Below are positions 58,464 to 64,000 of a stretch of 64,000 bases of DNA, in pieces. The notes beneath the pieces are model-generated. The model searched no databases and was not told the DNA's origin. It saw only the letters and a program-made list of their open reading frames with translations. The first letter of the stretch is position 1; each line of letters opens with the position of its first letter. The stretch comes from Erpetoichthys calabaricus (taxonomy: Eukaryota; Chordata; Cladistia; Polypteriformes; Polypteridae). The stretch is taken from the NCBI RefSeq assembly GCF_900747795.2, contig NC_041401.2, positions 69,239,188 to 69,303,187 on the forward strand. The letters are read 5' to 3'. Position numbers and translations under genes: made by a program.

Positions 58464-58621
58464 ATTACATAATTAAATGTATACAGTTAATTACATGCTG
58501 TATGGATTAAAAATCAATTAAGTATGATTCTGAGAATTTATAATTGCACACATTTAATTTATTACATTTTTGTCAAAGATTAATATTTGAAACCATACAC
58601 ATGTTAATTTAAAAAAATTAA

Positions 58622-58915
58622 ATATATTAAGAGAGTCGTCTCAGGTTGGACAGTTGGGAGGCAAAGTCAGAGAGGAGAGATTGCATTGGTTTGGACAGGT
58701 GCAGAGAAGAGATGCTGGGTATATTGGGAAAAGGATGATAAGGATGGAGCTGCCAGGTAAGAGAAATGCCCAAGAGAAGGTTTATGGATGTGGTGAGGGA
58801 GGACATGAAGCTGGTGGGTGTAACAGAGCAAGAAGCAGAGGACAGGAAGATATGGAACAAGATGATCCGTTGTGGCAGCCCCTAATGGGAGCAGCCGAAA
58901 GAAGAAGAGATCAGA
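58622..58915 (+). mobile_element. RTE-like LINE 3' end
   Basis: Frames give HWFGQVQRRDAGYIGKRMIR, MELPGKRNAQEKVYG and then WQPLMGAAERRR, ending in GCAGCCGAAAGAAGAAGAG. This is the C-terminus and 3' end of a fish RTE-type element, similar in type to the minus-strand fragment at 32640-33000. Confidence 0.7.
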
Positions 58916-59923
58916 TAATTTGTGTCATTCTATCTGGGGTGACATCAGGGATTGCCTGATTGATCAGGTGCCAATCAAAATCGGTCAAATTTCACTAAAA
59001 GATACTCAGTGATTCACTTTACCAAGAAGTTTGTGCACGGTCTGCGGCGGTGGGGGATGGAATAGCAGGCTGCTTGTCTTAATCGGCACATTTACATGAC
59101 AAAAGACGCTGAGGGAGAGGTGCAAATGGACTTTTTCGTAGGCTCTGGTAATTCTAGTGTTAATTACCAATATCTATTAGTTGATGTTGTAGGAGAGTGT
59201 GCGCGCGTATATATATAAATTTGTTAGAGAGATTGTGGAATTATTTTTTTTTAATTAAGCTTTGTTCCAGATAGGTACATTACAGAAAAAATAAACAATA
59301 TGACATTTAATTCTGAGAAACATTTTATTTTCTTTTATGCCAAATGTATTATCGATACATATTTTTGTACATATTTTATTAAAGTATTTTAAGAAAATTT
59401 TAATTATTTTTGTATTTTATGGTAATTGAGCAATACGCCAACAAAATTTAATTTTGTTAATAAAAAAATGAACAATCTGTCGTCTGGAGTTTAATTAATA
59501 AAATACACTTTAATATAGAACACAAGGCTCTGTGTGTCTGGTTATGCAGGAACTTCGTTTAAAAAGTTTTTAAAGGGCTAAAGTGGGAGGGGGGAATCAT
59601 TATCGGAATTGGCCGATCAAGTAACATTAAATCTGTGATCAGTATTGGTCTTAAAAACCTGATCAGAGCATCCCTAGATGACGTCTAAGCATTTGGGATG
59701 CTTGTCCAAGCATAGTGGCACTGGATCAATCTGCTGAATGGTGTTGTGAAAAACTGCAGTACACTAAATCTACAAATGTTTTGATTTCTCATTTGGAAGA
59801 ATTCTTAATGTTTGGCAAATTAAGGCATTTTTAATGCAAATACCATTAAGGTTAATTTGAGAAACACTATTAAATATACAGCTTTCTAAAGAGTATAGAG
59901 TATGTGAAAAATAATTTCATTTA

Positions 59924-60685
59924 CAGTAATCCCTCGCTATATCGCGCTTCGACTTTCGCGGCTTCACTGTATCGCGGATTTTATATGTAAGCATATCTAA
60001 ATATATATTGCGGATTTTTCACTGGTTCGCGGATTTCTGCGGACAATGGGTCTTTTAATTTCTGGTACATGCTTCCTCAGTTGGTTTGCCCAGTTGATTT
60101 CATACAAGGGACGCTATTGGCGGATGGCTGAGAAGCTACCCAATCAGAGCACGTATTCCTAATCCTCAAATATATTGTGAGCAGGGGGGCTGTTTGCACC
60201 ACTAGAGGATACGGATGCTCCTCTAAAAAATGCTGAAAGACTACCTTCACATTGCTCCCTTTCTTGCGGCTGCTTTGTCACGTGATGAGCTTCACACAGG
60301 GGTGCTTTGCATACTTAAAAGCCCAAACAGCACCTATTGATTTTTGATTGTTTGCTTTTCTCTCTCTCTCTCTGACATTCTCTGCTCCTGACGCGCACTC
60401 CTTTGAAGAGGAAGATATGTTTGCGTTCTTTTAATTGTGAGACGGAACTGTCATCTCTGTCTTGTCAAGGAGTACGTTTAAACTTTTGAAAAAGAGACAA
60501 ATGTTTGTTTGCAGTGTTCGAATAAAGTTCCTGTCTTTACAACCTCCTGTGTTTCTGTGCAAATCTGTGACCCAAGCGTGACAATATAAAAATAACCATA
60601 TAAACATATGGTTTTTACTTCGCGGATTTTCACCTTTCACGGGGGGTTCTGGAACGCAACTCCCGCGATTGAGGAGGGATCACAG
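59924..60685. mobile_element. Pogo/Tigger-type non-autonomous transposon with promoter-like interior
   Basis: The ends CAGTAATCCCTCGCTATATC and, inverted, GATTGAGGAGGGATCACAG follow the pogo/Tigger pattern, with TA on each side (59922-59923, 60686-60687). 762 bp, no transposase. The interior has CCAATCAGAG (60142), TACTTAAAAGCCC (60312), a pyrimidine run (60358-60373) and GAATAAAG (60520), that is, CCAAT-, TATA-like and AATAAA-like signals in order. These are probably inherited from the parent element's own transcription unit. Confidence 0.8.
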
Positions 60686-61430
60686 TATATACTTCTATGT
60701 ACACTGTATACAGTTTAAATAGTAATTTATGTCATATTTGGCACCTCACATCAACACTGTCAACCATGGTGTGGTTATTCTGATTCATCAAGCCCTGTTA
60801 TTGTAATTGATGAGCTTTCTGTGCTGTGACAAATAAGAATGAATATATTCTTCCATGTCTCTAAATATTATCCGGGAACCATCTAAAGTAGCTCCGCATT
60901 ACTACCATCTTGGGTGTGGCAAAGAAGTAAAGGTAGCATATGAAAAGGAAACTATATTGTTTAATTAATAAATAAATAACTACTTGAGGGGCAATATTCT
61001 CATTCCATGACAAATGATACTGGTAAAATGCAGGTATTTATTTATTCACCTTATTTTAAATTTAGTTTCTCACAATACATTTGAGAGAACATAACTATTG
61101 CCCGTTTACCATGCATTCTTCATATACTGTAATAAATCCTTGTATAAGGGTAAAAAAAAATTAGGACAGAAATTAAAAAGAAAAACATCTCAAGCATAGG
61201 GTATACAAAAGGGTTGGATAAAAATTAAATTCTCAGGCCCGTCACAAAGTTTCATTAACTGTATTTTTTGAAAGTTTTATTTTCTGCACAGTTGTAACCT
61301 CGGAAAATGTATAAATGGGAATTCCTCTTCATTAAAAGAAAGCCTTGTCTATACCCAATATATAACAACACAAAAATGTTCAATGGCAGTAGCAGTTTTA
61401 TTCTTATTTAGACTTTTATTTTTAAAAAAA

Positions 61431-61659
61431 AACAAGCTTCAGAACTGGGTAAACATTTTGAAAATGCAGTTTAATGCAGAAAAGCGCAAAGTGCAACATG
61501 CGAGCAAAAGGAATGTCTAAGTATAAATTCAAGATTGGAGACACTGTGCTACTTGGAAGCAACCTCTGAAAAGAATGTAGAGGTTTATGTTGAAACAACA
61601 TTTTAATCATCTAAGCATTGTGCAGAAGCACATAAAAAAGTAAATAAAATGTTAGGTTA
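61431..61659 (+). mobile_element. CR1-like LINE, left piece (split by Helitron)
   Basis: Frames read LQNWVNILKMQFNAEKRKVQ, GDTVLLGSN-like sequence and HKKVNKMLGY. This is the reverse-transcriptase thumb region of CR1-type LINEs. It continues after the Helitron at 62569. Inactive. Confidence 0.75.
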
Positions 61660-62568
61660 CAAGGGGGCTTCGCCCCTTGCTCGCTTCGTTCGCCTACCCC
61701 CGGGGTTTTGAACCCGTGCCCGCTGGGCAGCCGTAGTTTCAGACGCGCGTTGTAGGAGCTTGCGTTGTTTTGAACCCGTGCTTGCCCTGCTTCTGCGGTT
61801 TGAGACGCACGTTGTAGGCGTATATCCGTCAGTCGAGCTCGTTCGGTTTGAACCCGTGCCTGCTTTGCCTCCGCAGTTTCAGACGGTGGGTCGCGTTCTG
61901 CGTTTTGTACGATCCCAAGCAGCACATGATTCCTAACTTCACTCTGCAGTAGTGCCATGCACAATATGGCGGTGACGCCTGCGCCTTCACTACACATTAG
62001 TGCCACTCACAATATGACGGCAACGCCTGCACCTTCCGTATTATGTCGGGTTTTACCATGCTGTGTAGGCGCCTTTGCCTTTCGTACTTTTCCATGCCTT
62101 CCGACGTGCGATGTAGGCGCCTGCACCTTCCGGGTCTGCCTCCGATGTGTGGTGTGGATGTTAAACTGTCGTTTTTTCTGCTTTTATATTCTGTATCTCG
62201 CTGTGCATGTGTTTCGTGCCTAGGTTTTTTTGAAGCTGTTGCATTCCAGTTTTCATCATCTGTAACCTGCTCTCCATGTGTTTGGCCCCGTTCTTTAACC
62301 TCTTTATGACGATTTACTTTGTTTCCTACTCTGTCTTTTATTTCTGACCTCGCTTTATCCTGCTTGCGGCATGTCAGACAGTTCATAGTCTCTCCCGTTT
62401 CGCTCTGGGGCGGGGGGGCTTTGTGTGGCACCTGCGCACGTTCGTAATCTCTCCCGTTTCACTCTGGGGAGGGGGGCTTTGTGTGGCGCCTGCGCACTAT
62501 GTCTCCTGCGTCCACGGGCAGGTCCCTGCGTCCATATCTGGTTTACCATTCTCGGTTAGTAATATGGA
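61660..62568 (-). mobile_element. Helitron, family II, inserted in a LINE
   Basis: On the minus strand: 5' TCCATATTACTAACCGAGAA; 3' stem-loop CAAGGGGCGAAGCCCCCTTG followed by T. Same family as 37974-38850; both share AAGGCGCAGGCGTCACCGCC. It contains repeated segments with CTCCCGTTTCGCTCTGGGG (about 62393 and 62450) and TTTGAACCCGTGCC (61704, 61770, 61847). CpG-rich relative to the surroundings. Open frames on both strands inside it are incidental. Confidence 0.85.
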
Positions 62569-63133
62569 TATCATAGGCACTGTTGAATATAAATCAAGGG
62601 ATGTTATGCTCAGACTATTTAATGCACTTTTGAGACCACATCTGAAGTATTGTATGCAGTTCTGGTTACCACACTACAAAGAAGACACAACAGCACTTAA
62701 AGCTGTGCACAGGAGGGCAACAAGGTGCAGCCCAGGACTTAAGGACATGCCTCCTACTTGACAGAGAAGAGAAAATTAAACTAGTTTAGTGTCAGGCCGA
62801 GGAGACTCCATGGGGATCTAAGCCAGATTTCAAAATTCTCAAAGACATTGACAAAGAAGATCCAGTGGAATTCTTTCAACTTAACCATACATCACGTGCT
62901 CAAGGACACCAGTGGAAATTAAAGGGAAGTGCATTTAGGACTGCAGTTACAAAGCACTTCCTTATGCAAAAGTTGTGGGAATCTAGAACAATCAAGATAT
63001 GTAGTAGCAGAAACCCTGACCATCATGAAGAATTATTTGGATCAGCTATTTGGATAGCTTAGCTATTAGCTAAATAAACAAGCTTGATGTACTGAACGGT
63101 CTCCTCTGTTTTACAAAATTTCTTATGTTCTTG
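62569..63133 (+). mobile_element. CR1-like LINE, right piece with 3' end
   Basis: It continues TVEYKSRDVMLRLFNALLRP, HLKYCMQFWLPHYKED and RRATRCSPGLKDMP, then in another frame FFQLNHTSRAQGHQWKLKGS and DHHEELFGSAIW. The tail region TTTTACAAAATTTCTTATGT closes the element. Several frameshifts. Confidence 0.8.
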
Positions 63134-64000
63134 TTATTTTGGAAGCACATGCTTCTGTTCTCACAATGACATTTTCACTATGGTTAAGTACTTCTTTCAT
63201 TTTATTAAAAGAAAACCTTTATATTAAGATTTATTTTTATAGAGCCTTCTTGCAAAATTACAGACAATGTCAAAAAGAAAAAAAAATAGTAATAAAAGCA
63301 AATACTTGTAGGAAAATATGACATGCCCAGTATTTGGTCGGTCTAGAATTAGCAGATTCCATTTGTAATAAAGACTAATTTTTCCTGTTGAGGTTTTGAA
63401 ACTGACTGGCTTGGCTTGTGCTCTATCATTGCTGGACATTTCTTTTCTTTTTTTTTTGTAGGTATAAGCACAACATGAATGGCCATTAAGTAGCCAGAAA
63501 AAATATTGCAACATGTTTTATGTAATTTAAAATGTTATATTTAGCTCACACAAAATTATATTTCTAGGAGTTATAACAGGTGTTTATTAAAAGAAGTACT
63601 ATCTGGACATGCTAACAATAGAAAAGGAAGTAAGCGCATAAGTCAATGGTATATTACAACTAACGTTGAGTAGTTTTTTGATTCATTAGTGAATGGTGTT
63701 GTGGGGCGTGACAGTGATACTGGAATTATCAGTTTTACCTAATTACAAATAAGAAAAATGTTACCATTAATAAACAGCGCACAGAATTTGCTTTGCTATC
63801 CGGCACTGAGTTTTTCCAAAGGCATGGATTATTCTTCATCTTCACAATGTGTGATTCGCAGTGACGAATGGATAACATTCACAGTTTTCTTTAGAAGCAA
63901 GTCCTATAATCATCATACACACAATTCTACATGTGGTCTGTGTGTTTGGGTGTGCACATAATATCACCGTATAACCACTGTTCATTTGCCAAACTTTTCC

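Noticed and set aside
61611-62431. Overlapping open frames of 131 and 144 codons on the minus strand, 88 on the plus strand
   Set aside because: Inside a GC-rich Helitron; frames exist on both strands because of composition, with no recognisable domain.

Overview
This window is animal nuclear DNA, almost certainly from a ray-finned fish. Two vertebrate genes are recognisable by their split exons. They sit in a sea of fish-type mobile elements: about nine Tc1/mariner-like copies, Rex3-like and other LINE tails, tRNA-derived SINEs and non-autonomous Helitrons. The SINE and Helitron types recall non-teleost fish such as bichirs or reedfish, but that is a guess from memory. No prokaryotic gene organisation, CRISPR array, rRNA or functional tRNA gene is visible, and I saw no retrovirus-like element.

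Host genes. On the minus strand lies ift20 (intraflagellar transport protein 20). Its 5' UTR exon is near 22993-23100 and its coding exons are at 17904-18030, 17722-17807 and 4813-4916. The last exon (about 27 codons) lies beyond the left edge. On the plus strand lies the beginning of tnfaip1 (BTB adaptor of CUL3, BACURD2 type). Its coding exons are at 45443-45686 and 46022-46191, with a likely promoter and 5' UTR exon near 43300-43491. The rest is not seen and should lie right of the window, so intron 2 would exceed 17.8 kb. In mammals these two genes sit head to head about 0.1 kb apart. The same order and orientation is kept here, but about 20 kb of repeats separates the two likely start regions.

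Layout. 1-4800 is the last visible ift20 intron: Rex3-like tail, decayed Tc1 remnant, tRNA-derived SINE, a large foldback element, a hAT-like remnant and a tandem duplication. 4917-17721 is a 12.8 kb ift20 intron holding a pogo-like fragment, four Tc1/mariner insertions (one with an intact 340-residue transposase, one rebuilt as a 2.1 kb palindrome) and two Helitron-type elements. 18031-22992 is ift20 intron 1 with a LINE tail. 23100-43300 is the repeat-filled spacer: SINEs with perfect target-site duplications, more Tc1 copies, a Helitron inside a Tc1, a foldback MITE and an unrecognised minus-strand coding fragment. 46192-64000 is tnfaip1 intron 2: two LINE reverse-transcriptase fragments with a (GATA)n-type tail, a Tc1 copy with a LINE stub in it, a Helitron, a SINE, a pogo/Tigger-type non-autonomous element, and a CR1-like LINE split by a Helitron.

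The window shows no novel multi-gene system. Its interest lies in genome architecture: a conserved head-to-head gene pair pushed apart by transposons, nested insertions with readable order, and several rearranged or palindromic elements.
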